Position numbers and translations under genes: made by a program | NCBI RefSeq assembly: GCF_014841565.1 | Contig: NZ_JACYUD010000007.1 | Coordinates: 186,001 to 250,000 of the forward strand | Reading direction: 5' to 3' | DNA: 64,000 nt | From: Rhizobium sp. CFBP 8762 | GTDB taxonomy: Bacteria > Pseudomonadota > Alphaproteobacteria > Rhizobiales > Rhizobiaceae | Shown here: positions 8,627 to 17,081 of the stretch, one piece after another | Layout of the letters: every line of letters starts with the position of its first letter | How positions within the stretch are numbered: position 1 is the stretch's first letter | The notes under the pieces: generated by a model | What the model saw: the letters and a program-made list of their open reading frames with translations, nothing else | What the model was told of the DNA's origin: nothing | Database searches by the model: none

Positions 8627-9646
8627 ATGAAAAGCAGAATGATGAAGCTTGCGGGCGTGCTCGCAGTTGCCATGCTTGCCTCGGTGGCAACCGGCGGCAT
8701 AGCCAGTGCCCAGCAGATCAAGGCCAAACTCGGCCATGCCATGCCGCAAGAACACCCGCAAGCGGTGGCCCTGACGCGGTTTGCCGAGCTTGCCAACACC
8801 TATACCGAAGGCCGCGTCAAAATGAACGTGTACCACGGCGGCATGCTGGGTGGCGACGACAAGATGCTGCAATCCACCCAGAGCGGCACGCAGGAAATGT
8901 TCTACGGCTCGCTGGCCCCGATCGCCGGTAAGATCAAGGAAGTTCAGGTCTTCGACTTTCCATTCCTGTTCAACAACATGAAGGAAGTCGATGCGGTGTT
9001 TCTTGGGCCCATCGGCACAACGTTGATGCAAAAGCTGGAGCCGCACAATTTGCATGGTGTCGCCTGGGGTGAAACGGGTTTTCGCCAGTTGTCCAACAAC
9101 AAGCACGAGGTCAAAACGGCCGACGACATCAAGGGCCTGAAGGTTCGCGTCATGCAGAACCAGGTGGCACTGGATAGCTGGAAGGCCATTGGGGCCAACG
9201 CCCTGCCGATGTCCTATGCGGAGGTATTTACCGCGCTGGAGACCGGCGCGCTGGATGGACAGGAAAATCCCTACATCCACATGTACGCCAACAAGATCTA
9301 CGAGGTGCAGAAATACGGCACCACCACCAACCACGTTTACACGCCCTGCATTCTCGTGACCTCCAAAAAGTTCTGGGAGGCGCTGACGCCGGCTGATCAG
9401 GACGCCATCGTCAAGGCGGGCAAGGAGTCCATGGTGTATCTGCGCCAGTTGATGGATGAGGGCAACGCCAAGGTCGTGGCCGAACTGGAGGAACAGGGCA
9501 TGACCGTTACCACCCTGCCCGATGCGGAACTGGCAAAACTGCGCACTGCCACACTGCCCGTGATTGAAAAGTACAAGCCCGTTGTCGGAGCTCAACTGGT
9601 CGATGACATCATGGGGACAATCCAGAAGGTTCGCGACCAGAAGTAA
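8627..9646 (+). CDS. TRAP transporter solute-binding protein, DctP family
   Basis: The 339-residue periplasmic protein starts MKSRMMKLAGVLAVAML after AAAGGGAGAG and carries a cleavable signal peptide (cleavage near AQQ, about residue 27). The mature DctP fold shows LGHAMPQEHPQAVALTRFAELA, then the family stretch LKVRVMQNQVALDSWKAIGANALPMSYAEVFTAL with the Arg that holds ligand carboxylates, then ALDGQENPYIHMY. It binds an organic acid for the DctQM pump encoded directly downstream. Given the dgoD, SDR and IdnD-like neighbours, a hexonate such as galactonate or idonate is the likely cargo (inference). Confidence 0.93.
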   Translation: MKSRMMKLAGVLAVAMLASVATGGIASAQQIKAKLGHAMPQEHPQAVALTRFAELANTYTEGRVKMNVYHGGMLGGDDKMLQSTQSGTQEMFYGSLAPIAGKIKEVQVFDFPFLFNNMKEVDAVFLGPIGTTLMQKLEPHNLHGVAWGETGFRQLSNNKHEVKTADDIKGLKVRVMQNQVALDSWKAIGANALPMSYAEVFTALETGALDGQENPYIHMYANKIYEVQKYGTTTNHVYTPCILVTSKKFWEALTPADQDAIVKAGKESMVYLRQLMDEGNAKVVAELEEQGMTVTTLPDAELAKLRTATLPVIEKYKPVVGAQLVDDIMGTIQKVRDQK

Positions 9647-9662
9647 GCCACTCCGGTTCAAC

Positions 9663-9685
9663 CCTCCGGGCGAACTGCCCGGAGG
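9663..9685 (+). other. Intercistronic stem-loop after dctP
   Basis: CCTCCGGGC (9663-9671), loop GAACT, GCCCGGAGG (9677-9685) form a perfect 9-bp stem in the gap between dctP and dctQ. No T-run follows, so a full terminator is unlikely; an mRNA-protecting or partial-attenuation hairpin that favours the binding protein is a better reading. Confidence 0.7.
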
Positions 9686-9718
9686 CACCTTCAATACGGA
9701 TCTTTGGAAGGGGCAATC

Positions 9719-10225
9719 ATGATATCCCGCATTCTCTTTGGCACGCTTGAAAAGCTGTTGATGGTCATCCTTGCGCTGATGGTTGTCCTGATTTTCGGAA
9801 ACGTGGTTCTGCGTTACGGCTTCAATTCCGGCATCACCCTGTCAGAAGAACTGTCGCGCTTTCTGTTTGTCTGGCTTATCTTCATCGGGGCATTTCTCAC
9901 TTTGCGGGACCGGGCGCATCTGGGCGTCAACGGGCTGGTTCGCGCCATGCCGTTCAAGGCGCAGCGTGTGGTGCGGGTCGTTGGCGATCTCGCCACGCTG
10001 GTCTGTTGCTATCTGCTGGGTGTTGGTGCGTGGCATCAGGTGGTCGACAATCTTGAAAACTATTCCCCCGTTGCCGGTATACCGCTCGGCTGGGTCTATC
10101 TGTCCTGTGTGCTGTGCTGCATCGGCATGGGCCTTCTGACCATCCGCACGATCTTCGATGTTGCCACGGGTCGCATTCCGAATGACCAGATTTTTGCCAG
10201 CAATGCCGATGAACTGATCGAATAA
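9719..10225 (+). CDS. TRAP transporter small permease, DctQ family
   Basis: The 168-residue protein starts MISRILFGTLEKLLMVILAL at the ATG at 9719, which has AAGGGG at good spacing; a TTG 15 bp upstream is in frame but badly placed. It has four predicted membrane helices and the conserved EELSRFLFVWLIFIGAFLTLRDRAHLGVN motif of DctQ. It forms the small membrane subunit of a Na+- or H+-driven tripartite transporter with the DctM protein that follows after 24 bp. Confidence 0.93.
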   Translation: MISRILFGTLEKLLMVILALMVVLIFGNVVLRYGFNSGITLSEELSRFLFVWLIFIGAFLTLRDRAHLGVNGLVRAMPFKAQRVVRVVGDLATLVCCYLLGVGAWHQVVDNLENYSPVAGIPLGWVYLSCVLCCIGMGLLTIRTIFDVATGRIPNDQIFASNADELIE

Positions 10226-10249
10226 CGGCAATCTAAGGGGGATACAGCT

Positions 10250-11530
10250 ATGACTATTGTCGTTTTCGTCGCGTCCTTGTGCGGGGCCATGCTGCTCGGC
10301 ATTCCCGTCGCCTTTTCGCTACTGATCTGCGGCGTGTTCCTGATGATCCATCTGGACATTTTCGATGTGCAGATTCTCGCCGAAAATGTTCTGGACGGTG
10401 CCAACAACTATCCGCTGATGGCGCTGCCCTTTTTCGTTTTCGCTGGTGAGTTGATGAATGCGGGCGGTGTTTCCAAGCGCATTGTCAACGTCGCCATTGC
10501 CGCCGTTGGCCATTTCCGGGGCGGGCTTGGCTATGTTGCTGTGTTTGCTGCTCTTGTGTTGGCGTCCATTTCCGGCTCCGCCATTGCCGATTGTGCTGCC
10601 CTTGCCGCAGTTGTCATCCCGCTGATGCGCCGCTCGGGCTATCCTGTGCCTCTATCGGCGGGTTTGATTTCCTCAGCCGGCATCGTGGCACCGCTGCTGC
10701 CACCCTCTATCGCCTTCGTTGTTTTCGGTGTTGCGGCTGAATTGTCCATCACACGCCTGTTTATGACGGGTATTGCTCCCGGCCTGATGATGGCGGCTAC
10801 GCTGATGGTGACATGGTACTTTTATGCGCGCAAAGACGAGCGCATGGCGTCCACCACAGCGTTTGATTTCAGAACCTTGCTACGCGCCCTGCGCGAAGGT
10901 GTCTGGGCGCTCATTCTGCCGGTCATCGTCGTCGGCGGCATGAAAAGCGGCATGTTTACGCCAACGGAAGCTGGCGTTGTGGCGGTGGTCTACTCGTTCT
11001 TCATCGGTCTGTTCGTCTACCGCGAACTCAAATTGCCGGTGGTCCCCGGACTGCTGTTGCAGGCGGCAAAGACAGCCAGCACCATCATGTTTCTGGTGGC
11101 GGCGGCCTATGTATCGGCATGGCTGATTACGGTTGCCAACATTCCGCAGGAAATTGGCGAAACCATCGCGCCGTTCATGGAGAACAAGATCCTCTTCATG
11201 TTCATTCTCATGGTGGTGGTGTTCCTCGTCGGCACCGCGCTCGATCTGACGCCAACCATCCTGATCCTGACGCCCGTCATGATGCCGCTGGTGAAGCAGG
11301 CTGGTATCGACCCCTACTACTTCGGCGTGATGTTCATGATGAACAACGCGATCGGCCTGATTACACCGCCCGTCGGAACCGTTCTCAACGTTGTGTCCGG
11401 TGTTGCGCGGGTAGAGCTTGATCAGGTTATCAAGGGCATGCTGCCCTTCCTGCTGGCCTATACCGCCCTGCTGTTCCTGTTTGTGCTGTTCCCGCAACTG
11501 ATCATGGTGCCCGCAGGCTGGCTGCGCTAA
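10250..11530 (+). CDS. TRAP transporter large permease, DctM family
   Basis: The 426-residue protein is almost entirely hydrophobic, with about 12 membrane segments. It has DctM hallmarks: LPFFVFAGELMNAGGVSKRIV, SGSAIADCAALAAVVIPLM, PLLPPSIAFVVFGV, the FTPTEAGVVAVVYS motif and NNAIGLITPPVGTVLNVV. It is the ion-coupled transport subunit. An AAGGGGG ribosome site precedes the ATG at 10250. It completes a full DctPQM set, and its neighbours point to a sugar-acid substrate. Confidence 0.94.
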   Translation: MTIVVFVASLCGAMLLGIPVAFSLLICGVFLMIHLDIFDVQILAENVLDGANNYPLMALPFFVFAGELMNAGGVSKRIVNVAIAAVGHFRGGLGYVAVFAALVLASISGSAIADCAALAAVVIPLMRRSGYPVPLSAGLISSAGIVAPLLPPSIAFVVFGVAAELSITRLFMTGIAPGLMMAATLMVTWYFYARKDERMASTTAFDFRTLLRALREGVWALILPVIVVGGMKSGMFTPTEAGVVAVVYSFFIGLFVYRELKLPVVPGLLLQAAKTASTIMFLVAAAYVSAWLITVANIPQEIGETIAPFMENKILFMFILMVVVFLVGTALDLTPTILILTPVMMPLVKQAGIDPYYFGVMFMMNNAIGLITPPVGTVLNVVSGVARVELDQVIKGMLPFLLAYTALLFLFVLFPQLIMVPAGWLR

Positions 11531-11535
11531 TCCGG

Positions 11536-11554
11536 TGGGCGGGGGCACCGCCCA
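11536..11554 (+). other. Stem-loop between dctM and the SDR gene
   Basis: TGGGCGG (11536-11542), loop GGGCA, CCGCCCA (11548-11554) give a perfect 7-bp G+C-rich stem 6 bp after the dctM stop. No strong T-run follows, so read-through into the dehydrogenase genes is expected. Confidence 0.55.
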
Positions 11555-11583
11555 TTCCCTTTCATTCCATCAATGGTTTCGAA

Positions 11584-12357
11584 ATGTCGTTGAAAAAGCT
11601 TTTTGATCTCACCGGTCACACGGCGCTCATCACCGGTTCAACCCGTGGCCTCGGCTTGAGCTACGCCGAAGGCCTGGCAGAGGCCGGTGCAACGATCATT
11701 GTCAACGGCACTCGGGACGATGGTGTTGCACATGCTGTCGAGGCACTGTCTGCCAAGGGGCATCGTGCCTTCGGCAAAGCGTTTGACGTGGGCAATGAGG
11801 CGTCGATTGTCGCGGCGTTTGAAGCCTTCGACCGTGAGGGTCATGAGATCGACATTCTCATCAACAATGCCGGCGTCCAGTTTCGCAAGCCTATGGTTGA
11901 ACTTGCCGTTGAGGACTGGAGCCGGGTTCTGGATGTCAATCTTACCGGCTCCTTCCTCGTCGCCCGCGAGGCCGCCAAACGCATGATTGCGCGCAAGCGC
12001 GGCGGCAAAATCGTCAATATCGCTTCGCTGACCAGCGCGGCAGGCCGCGCCACGGTTGCGCCCTACACCGCCGCCAAGGGTGCCATAACGGCCATTACCC
12101 GCACCATGGCCGTGGAGTGGGCACCCCACGGTATTCAGTCCAACGCCATTGGCCCCGGCTACATCCTGACGGAGATGAACGAAGCGCTGAGCGAGAACAA
12201 GGAATTTGATGCGTGGGTCCGGGCCTCCAACCCCAGCGGTCGCTGGGGCAAGCCGGAGGAGCTGGTCGGCGCTGCAATCTTCCTGTCCAGCCCGGCCTCC
12301 GACTATATCAACGGCCAGACACTGTATGTGGACGGCGGCTGGCTCGCTCAACTCTAG
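11584..12357 (+). CDS. SDR oxidoreductase, gluconate 5-dehydrogenase (IdnO)-like
   Basis: The 257-residue classical short-chain dehydrogenase has the cofactor motif TGSTRGLG near residue 19, NNAG near 91, the catalytic Ser in NIASLTSAAG and YTAAKG (Tyr-x3-Lys) near 156. The start LFDLTGHTALITGSTRGLG and end INGQTLYVDGGW are typical of IdnO/gluconate 5-dehydrogenase, which interconverts 5-ketogluconate and gluconate with NAD(P)H. The IdnD-like gene next to it supports a 5-keto-hexonate route. Substrate is by family and context. Confidence 0.85.
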   Translation: MSLKKLFDLTGHTALITGSTRGLGLSYAEGLAEAGATIIVNGTRDDGVAHAVEALSAKGHRAFGKAFDVGNEASIVAAFEAFDREGHEIDILINNAGVQFRKPMVELAVEDWSRVLDVNLTGSFLVAREAAKRMIARKRGGKIVNIASLTSAAGRATVAPYTAAKGAITAITRTMAVEWAPHGIQSNAIGPGYILTEMNEALSENKEFDAWVRASNPSGRWGKPEELVGAAIFLSSPASDYINGQTLYVDGGWLAQL

Positions 12358-12405
12358 GCACATCAGCGCACCCCAGACAGAAGTCAATGCATGAAGGATT
12401 TTCCC

Positions 12406-13437
12406 ATGAAAGCGGTCGTCATTCACAAGGAACATGATCTGCGCATCGAAGATGTAGCCGTGGGCGACCCCGGACCGGGCGAGGTGCGCATTCGTGTCAA
12501 GGCTGGGGGCATTTGCGGCTCTGATCTTCATTACTACCACCATGCGGGTTTTGGCACGGTGCGGGTTCGTGAGCCGATGATTCTCGGCCATGAGGCGGCG
12601 GGTGAAATTCTTGCTTTGGGCGATGGCGTGTCCAACCTCACCATTGGCCAGCGCGTCGCCATCAACCCGAGCCGACCGTCCGGCGACTGCGAGTTTATGC
12701 GCGACGGGATGCGTCAACATGCCATGGAGATGCGCTTCAACGGGTCTGCCATGCGCTTTCCCCATGTGCAGGGGTTGTTTCGCCAGCAGATCGTCGTTGA
12801 GGCCGAGCAGGCCGTCCCGGTCGGCGTTGATACGCCGTTCGAAGAGGCCGCCTGTTGCGAACCTTTGGCTGTGTGCCTCCACGCCATCGAACAGGCGGGC
12901 TCGCTCGTGGGCAAACGGGTTCTGGTAACCGGCACCGGCACCATTGGCTGCCTGACGATTCTTGCCGCCCGTTTTGCCGGTGCCAGCGAAATTGTCGCCA
13001 CCGATATCTCATCGCCCGCGCTTGAAATCGCCAAAGCGGTGGGGGCGGATGTGGTGCTCAACACCGCCGAACAACCGGACGCGCTCGCGCCGTATGCAGG
13101 CGGCAAGGGTACATTTCACGCCGCCTTCGAATGCTCCGGCAATGGCGCGGTCATGGCTGGTTTGCTGAATGTCGTGCGCCCACGGGGAACGATTGTCGCA
13201 GTTGGTCTTGGCAAGGAGGTCAGCCTGCCTATCAGCGCCATTGTCACCAAGGAGATTGTGCTGCGCGGGACCTTCCGCTTCGATCACGAATTCGCGTGGG
13301 CCGCGCGGCTGATCGCAAATCGTCGTATAGACGTGCGTCCGCTGTTAACCGCCCAACTGCCTATAGACCAAGCTGTGAAAGCCTTTGAACTTGCAAGCGA
13401 CCGTGTGAAATCAATGAAGGTGCATCTGCTCTTTTAA
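12406..13437 (+). CDS. L-idonate 5-dehydrogenase-like MDR enzyme lacking structural zinc cysteines
   Basis: The 343-residue medium-chain dehydrogenase starts MKAVVIHKEHDLRIEDV after GAAGGA. It tracks E. coli IdnD through GGICGSDLHYY (catalytic Cys37), LGHEAAGE (His62, Glu63), MRFNGSAMRFPHVQG, EPLAV, the Rossmann segment VTGTGTIGCLTI and the ending KVHLLF. IdnD oxidises L-idonate to 5-ketogluconate, the substrate of the SDR encoded just upstream. The structural zinc lobe is altered: where IdnD has four Cys, this protein has Ser92, Cys95, Met98 and Ala106. The DNA there reads cleanly, so this is not a frameshift. Some MDR enzymes work without that zinc, so activity is still likely. Confidence 0.85.
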   Translation: MKAVVIHKEHDLRIEDVAVGDPGPGEVRIRVKAGGICGSDLHYYHHAGFGTVRVREPMILGHEAAGEILALGDGVSNLTIGQRVAINPSRPSGDCEFMRDGMRQHAMEMRFNGSAMRFPHVQGLFRQQIVVEAEQAVPVGVDTPFEEAACCEPLAVCLHAIEQAGSLVGKRVLVTGTGTIGCLTILAARFAGASEIVATDISSPALEIAKAVGADVVLNTAEQPDALAPYAGGKGTFHAAFECSGNGAVMAGLLNVVRPRGTIVAVGLGKEVSLPISAIVTKEIVLRGTFRFDHEFAWAARLIANRRIDVRPLLTAQLPIDQAVKAFELASDRVKSMKVHLLF

Positions 13438-13777
13438 AACCATGATGTGAAACCGGTTGCGATGGCCCAAGGTAGCTGCGAGACAGGCAACCGGGAGTAC
13501 CTGACCCAGTTCGAAATCGACCAAAAGTTTACGAACTTTTTATAGTAGTGATGCACAATAGATGCATTGTGGACAGTGGTGTCAGGTCCGCCGCTTGTTC
13601 CCTCCGGCAGCCGCATGATGCGGCGGTGATTTCCAATGTGAAACCGTAACACCCGTCCGAAGCGTTGGCGGCTTGCGCATCACGGCTCGTTTGTCCGCAG
13701 CCTTGCGGCTCATCCGCGCAGATCGCCAACCGCATGACTTGCAAGAAGAACGTCGGCGATAAAGGGGACGCGTACTT
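13438..13777. other. Intergenic region between idnD-like gene and TRAP-type binding protein
   Basis: No gene seen in 340 bp. It contains a weak A+T-rich hairpin (13523-13541), an inverted repeat CACAAT-N6-ATTGTG (13554-13571) and CCGCA-TGA-TGCGG (13611-13623). The middle repeat could be an operator for the following chemosensory pair. The rest shows no RNA gene I recognise. Confidence 0.5.
13523..13541 (+). terminator. Possible weak terminator of the galactonate/idonate operon
   Basis: AAAAGTT (13523-13529), loop TACG, AACTTTT (13534-13540) plus one more T form a 7-bp stem ending in a run of five T. The stem is A+T-rich, so termination would be weak; its place 85 bp after the last operon gene fits. 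Confidence 0.4.
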
Positions 13778-14812
13778 ATGCCTCATCCGTATACATTGGC
13801 AAAGGAACACAGGGCGACCCGGCGTTCGTTCCTGTCATTGGCAGCAGCGGCCATCACCGTGCCGTTTGTCAGCCAAGCACACGCCAGCCCCGCCCTGACG
13901 AAAGTTCTCAAGCTGGGCCTTTCCAACGGTAAGGGTGCACAGACTGACCAGATGGCGCAGGAATTTGGCCGCGAACTCTCCAGACTTTGCGGCGGAAGCA
14001 TCCGGGTCGAGATTTACTTTGGCGGAGCCCTGGGTGGCGAGAAAGAAATGTCGGAGGACCTTGCGGCCGGTACGCTCGATCTGGCGATTGCCAGCAGCGC
14101 CGGTTACGCCGCAAAAACCATCGCTCCCAAACTTGGCGTTTTCGACACTCCTTTCCTCTTTCGCGATCTTCAGCACGCGCGCGCCGTGCTCGACGGGCCC
14201 ATTGGAGAGCAAGCTCTGCGAGATCTCTACCCCGCTGGGATTGTCGGATTGTGCTGGGGCGAAAACGGTTTGCGTCAGGTCACGACCCGCGACAGGCCGG
14301 TGCGCACGCCGGCGGATCTTGCGGGGCTGAAAATCCGGGTTCCGCAATCCGAGGTTATGGTGACGGCCTTCAAGGCATTCGGCGCGGATGCGCAGCCAAT
14401 GCCCTTTCCCGATCTGTATGCGGCCTTGGCGGATGGAAGTTTTCAGGCGCAGGAAAACCCGGTCGGAAACATCAAGAATGCGAACTTTGATCGGGTGCAA
14501 ACATATCTGAGCATAACCAACCATGTCTATTCACCGGTTGCACTGATGGTCGCAAAACGTACGTTCGATGCGCTGACCGCCGAGGAACAGGAGGCAATGA
14601 TGCTTGCTGCAAAGTCAGCCGCACCCGTTTCCCGACAGGTTAACGACAAAACTGAAAAGGCGGATATTAAGGAACTGGAGCGTCGGGGAATGACTGTCAT
14701 CACCGATGTTGACCGGCCCGCCTTTGTTGCAGCGATTCAAAAATCGCGTTCGCAATTCGAGAGCATGTTCGGCAAGACCACGCTCGACGCGATCCAGACG
14801 TTCGGGAGCTGA
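13778..14812 (+). CDS. Tat-exported TRAP-type (DctP family) binding protein, no permease partner
   Basis: The 344-residue protein starts MPHPYTLAKEHRATRRSFLSLAAAAITVPF. The RRSFL stretch followed by a hydrophobic segment and AHA-S is a twin-arginine (Tat) signal. The mature part is a DctP-type domain: FGRELSRLCGGSIRVEIYFGGALGGEKEM, LAGLKIRVPQSEVMVTAFKAFGADAQPMPFPDLYAAL with the carboxylate-binding Arg, and SFQAQENPVGNI. No dctQ or dctM gene is adjacent. Instead a methyl-accepting chemotaxis protein starts 3 bp after the stop, so the likely role is a periplasmic sensor that presents an organic acid to that receptor. The Tat signal suggests folding, perhaps with a cofactor, before export. Confidence 0.87.
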   Translation: MPHPYTLAKEHRATRRSFLSLAAAAITVPFVSQAHASPALTKVLKLGLSNGKGAQTDQMAQEFGRELSRLCGGSIRVEIYFGGALGGEKEMSEDLAAGTLDLAIASSAGYAAKTIAPKLGVFDTPFLFRDLQHARAVLDGPIGEQALRDLYPAGIVGLCWGENGLRQVTTRDRPVRTPADLAGLKIRVPQSEVMVTAFKAFGADAQPMPFPDLYAALADGSFQAQENPVGNIKNANFDRVQTYLSITNHVYSPVALMVAKRTFDALTAEEQEAMMLAAKSAAPVSRQVNDKTEKADIKELERRGMTVITDVDRPAFVAAIQKSRSQFESMFGKTTLDAIQTFGS

Positions 14813-14815
14813 TCC

Positions 14816-17032
14816 ATGACACGATTCTTTGCAACACTGTCTTCCACCAGCATTCGGGCCCGCATTGTTGCGGGGTTCGGCATGTTTGTGGCCCTTCTGG
14901 CGCTGATCGCATTCCTGTACGACATGCAGTTGCGCTCGGTACGCATCGAGATGGAAAATGTCGTAAAGGCAACCGAAGCGTCTGAAGCGATTGCAAAGTT
15001 CGACCGGGACGTTTTGGATACCCGCCGTCTGATCACCCGGTATTTCGGCTCGCCAACGGCGGGCGAACAGGTGGCAGCCCGCCAGGCACAGACCCAGCTC
15101 ATCACGAAACTGGAGGATATCAAACGCTCGGTGAACCTGCCCACCGACGAAATATCTGCCATTCTGAACCGCTATACGCAGTCTTTTGACCAGCTTGTTT
15201 CCGAGATCAAGGCGCGCCAATCAGCCTATTCGACAATCGTTTCAGCAGGTGCAAACCTTGTCAATACGGTCAATTCCATAACAAAGAATCTAGTGCGTAT
15301 CGGCGCTTCGGAGGCAAGCGTTTCGGCAAGACTTCAGGAAAACGTGCAGGCCTATGTTACCTATGCGACGCGCTACACCATGCGGGGCAACAGCGCGGAC
15401 GCGGACAATGCCGGGTCCGAACTTGAACGGGTCGCGCGTGAATTTGCTTCGCTCCAGGGATTGCAAACCGACGATGTCTGGCTGAAGGCGACCATTGCCA
15501 GACTAGAGACACCGATTGCCAAACTGACCGCCAGCCACACGAAATTGCTCGAAACGACAAAGGGCGTCACCGCAACCAGCACCAGCCTCAATAACATTGG
15601 TGTGGAGATTGGCGACAGTGCGGAGGCCTTGAAAGCTGCGTTGACTGCATCGCGCAACATGAGCGTGGATAGCGCCCGCACGACAGTCAAAAGCGTTCTG
15701 TGGACCGGCATTGTCGCCTCCGCCGGGGCCATCGTCTTAGGTATCGCCATCGCCTTTCTCATCAGCAAAAGCATCTCGGTTCTTGTGCGGCGCATCACTG
15801 CAACAATGGAGCGACTGGCGGGTGGCCATCTCGACACCGGCGTTACCGACACGGCCCGGACCGACGATATCGGTGCGATGGCACGGGCAGTCGAAGTGTT
15901 CAAGCAAAACGGCCTGAAGGCAAAACAGATAGAGGAAGAGGCCATACGCCAGCGCAATCTGGCCGACGAGGAACGGCACCGCAATGCCATGATCGAACGC
16001 AACCGGACGGAGGCCATGACACAGGCGACACGGGGCCTTGCGGACGGGCTGGACAATCTGGCGAGAGGAAACCTCACTTTCGAACTGCGAGAGCCATTTG
16101 CCGCCGATTTTGAAAGCTTGCGCCAGAATTTCAACGTGGCTGCGGCGCAACTGGCAGAAACGCTGGCCACCGTTGCGCTGGCTAGCCGATCCATCCGCGA
16201 CGGCTCGCACGAGATCAGTCAGGGGGCGGAAGATCTGTCTAAGCGCACAGAACATCAGGCCGCTTCACTGGAGGAGACTGCCGCCGCACTCGACCAGATC
16301 ACAGCCAATGTCACGAATGCATCCAAGCGCGTGAACGACGCGAAAGATATCGCCGATGCAGCCAACAACAGCGCTCGCCAAGCGGGCGTGGTCGTTTCCA
16401 GCGCAGTTGATGCCATGCAGAAAATCTCGGCCTCATCGACGGAGATTTCCAATATTATCGGCGTTATCGATGATATCGCCTTCCAGACCAATTTGCTGGC
16501 CTTGAATGCCGGCGTGGAGGCTGCACGCGCCGGTGAGGCGGGCAAGGGTTTCGCAGTGGTGGCTCAGGAGGTGCGGGAACTGGCCCAACGATCCGCCAGG
16601 GCCGCCAAGGAGATCAAACAGCTCATCATGAATTCGACCGCACAGGTGGAGGGTGGCGTGAAGCTTGTCAGCGACACGGGCGCAGCACTTAAATCCATCG
16701 AGGCGTATATCGTCGACATCAACGATCATATGAGTTCCATCGCGACTTCCGCGCGGGAACAATCCCTTGGTCTTTCCGAAGTGAACGTTGCCATCAACCA
16801 GATGGACCAGGTGACGCAACAGAATGCCGCAATGGTTGAACAGACCAGTGCTGCGGGCATTAAGCTTGCAACGGAAGCCGAACACCTGCGGGATATGATC
16901 GCCCGTTTCCAGATCGGCAATCGGGGGCAAGAAGTGGTTCAACACCATCAACCGCCGTCACCCAGAGACCAGCACGGTTGGACCTCATCCAGGACGAAGC
17001 TGTCAGGACGGCCCCCCTCAAGGCTTAACTGA
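14816..17032 (+). CDS. Methyl-accepting chemotaxis protein coupled to a TRAP-type binding protein
   Basis: The 738-residue receptor has a membrane helix at about 17-38, a periplasmic helical sensor to about 293 rich in Ser/Thr/Ala, a second helix at about 294-315, a HAMP domain at about 317-370 and a second HAMP-like segment (RGLADGLDNLARGNLTFEL, about 405-455). The signalling domain at about 470-700 has the hairpin tip DDIAFQTNLLALNAGVEAARAGEAGKGFAVVAQEVR, so it can contact CheA/CheW. The C-terminus has no CheR-docking pentapeptide of the NWETF type. It is 3 bp downstream of the TRAP-type binding protein, implying co-translation and a functional pair. Ligand is unknown. Confidence 0.93.
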   Translation: MTRFFATLSSTSIRARIVAGFGMFVALLALIAFLYDMQLRSVRIEMENVVKATEASEAIAKFDRDVLDTRRLITRYFGSPTAGEQVAARQAQTQLITKLEDIKRSVNLPTDEISAILNRYTQSFDQLVSEIKARQSAYSTIVSAGANLVNTVNSITKNLVRIGASEASVSARLQENVQAYVTYATRYTMRGNSADADNAGSELERVAREFASLQGLQTDDVWLKATIARLETPIAKLTASHTKLLETTKGVTATSTSLNNIGVEIGDSAEALKAALTASRNMSVDSARTTVKSVLWTGIVASAGAIVLGIAIAFLISKSISVLVRRITATMERLAGGHLDTGVTDTARTDDIGAMARAVEVFKQNGLKAKQIEEEAIRQRNLADEERHRNAMIERNRTEAMTQATRGLADGLDNLARGNLTFELREPFAADFESLRQNFNVAAAQLAETLATVALASRSIRDGSHEISQGAEDLSKRTEHQAASLEETAAALDQITANVTNASKRVNDAKDIADAANNSARQAGVVVSSAVDAMQKISASSTEISNIIGVIDDIAFQTNLLALNAGVEAARAGEAGKGFAVVAQEVRELAQRSARAAKEIKQLIMNSTAQVEGGVKLVSDTGAALKSIEAYIVDINDHMSSIATSAREQSLGLSEVNVAINQMDQVTQQNAAMVEQTSAAGIKLATEAEHLRDMIARFQIGNRGQEVVQHHQPPSPRDQHGWTSSRTKLSGRPPSRLN

Positions 17033-17081
17033 CGATCATGTTCGCCCTTCCGATTTTGTTGGAAATGTTACGATAGCGGGC

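Noticed and set aside
9663-9685. Intercistronic stem-loop as a full rho-independent terminator
   Set aside because: No T-run follows the stem and dctQM must be expressed with dctP, so complete termination is unlikely.
6800-9694. A very long minus-strand open frame (over 960 codons) lying antisense to dgoD and dctP
   Set aside because: It is antisense to genes with unmistakable family motifs, its translation is rich in His, Gly and Gln with no recognisable domain, and high G+C codon use readily opens such frames.
12661-12726. Frameshift or sequencing error as the reason for missing zinc cysteines in the IdnD-like protein
   Set aside because: The frame is continuous, flanking residues align well on both sides and spacing of the lobe is conserved, so substitutions are the simpler explanation.
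11638-12882. A 414-codon minus-strand open frame antisense to the SDR and IdnD-like genes
   Set aside because: The opposite strand encodes two clear dehydrogenases; the antisense translation has no family features or plausible ribosome site.
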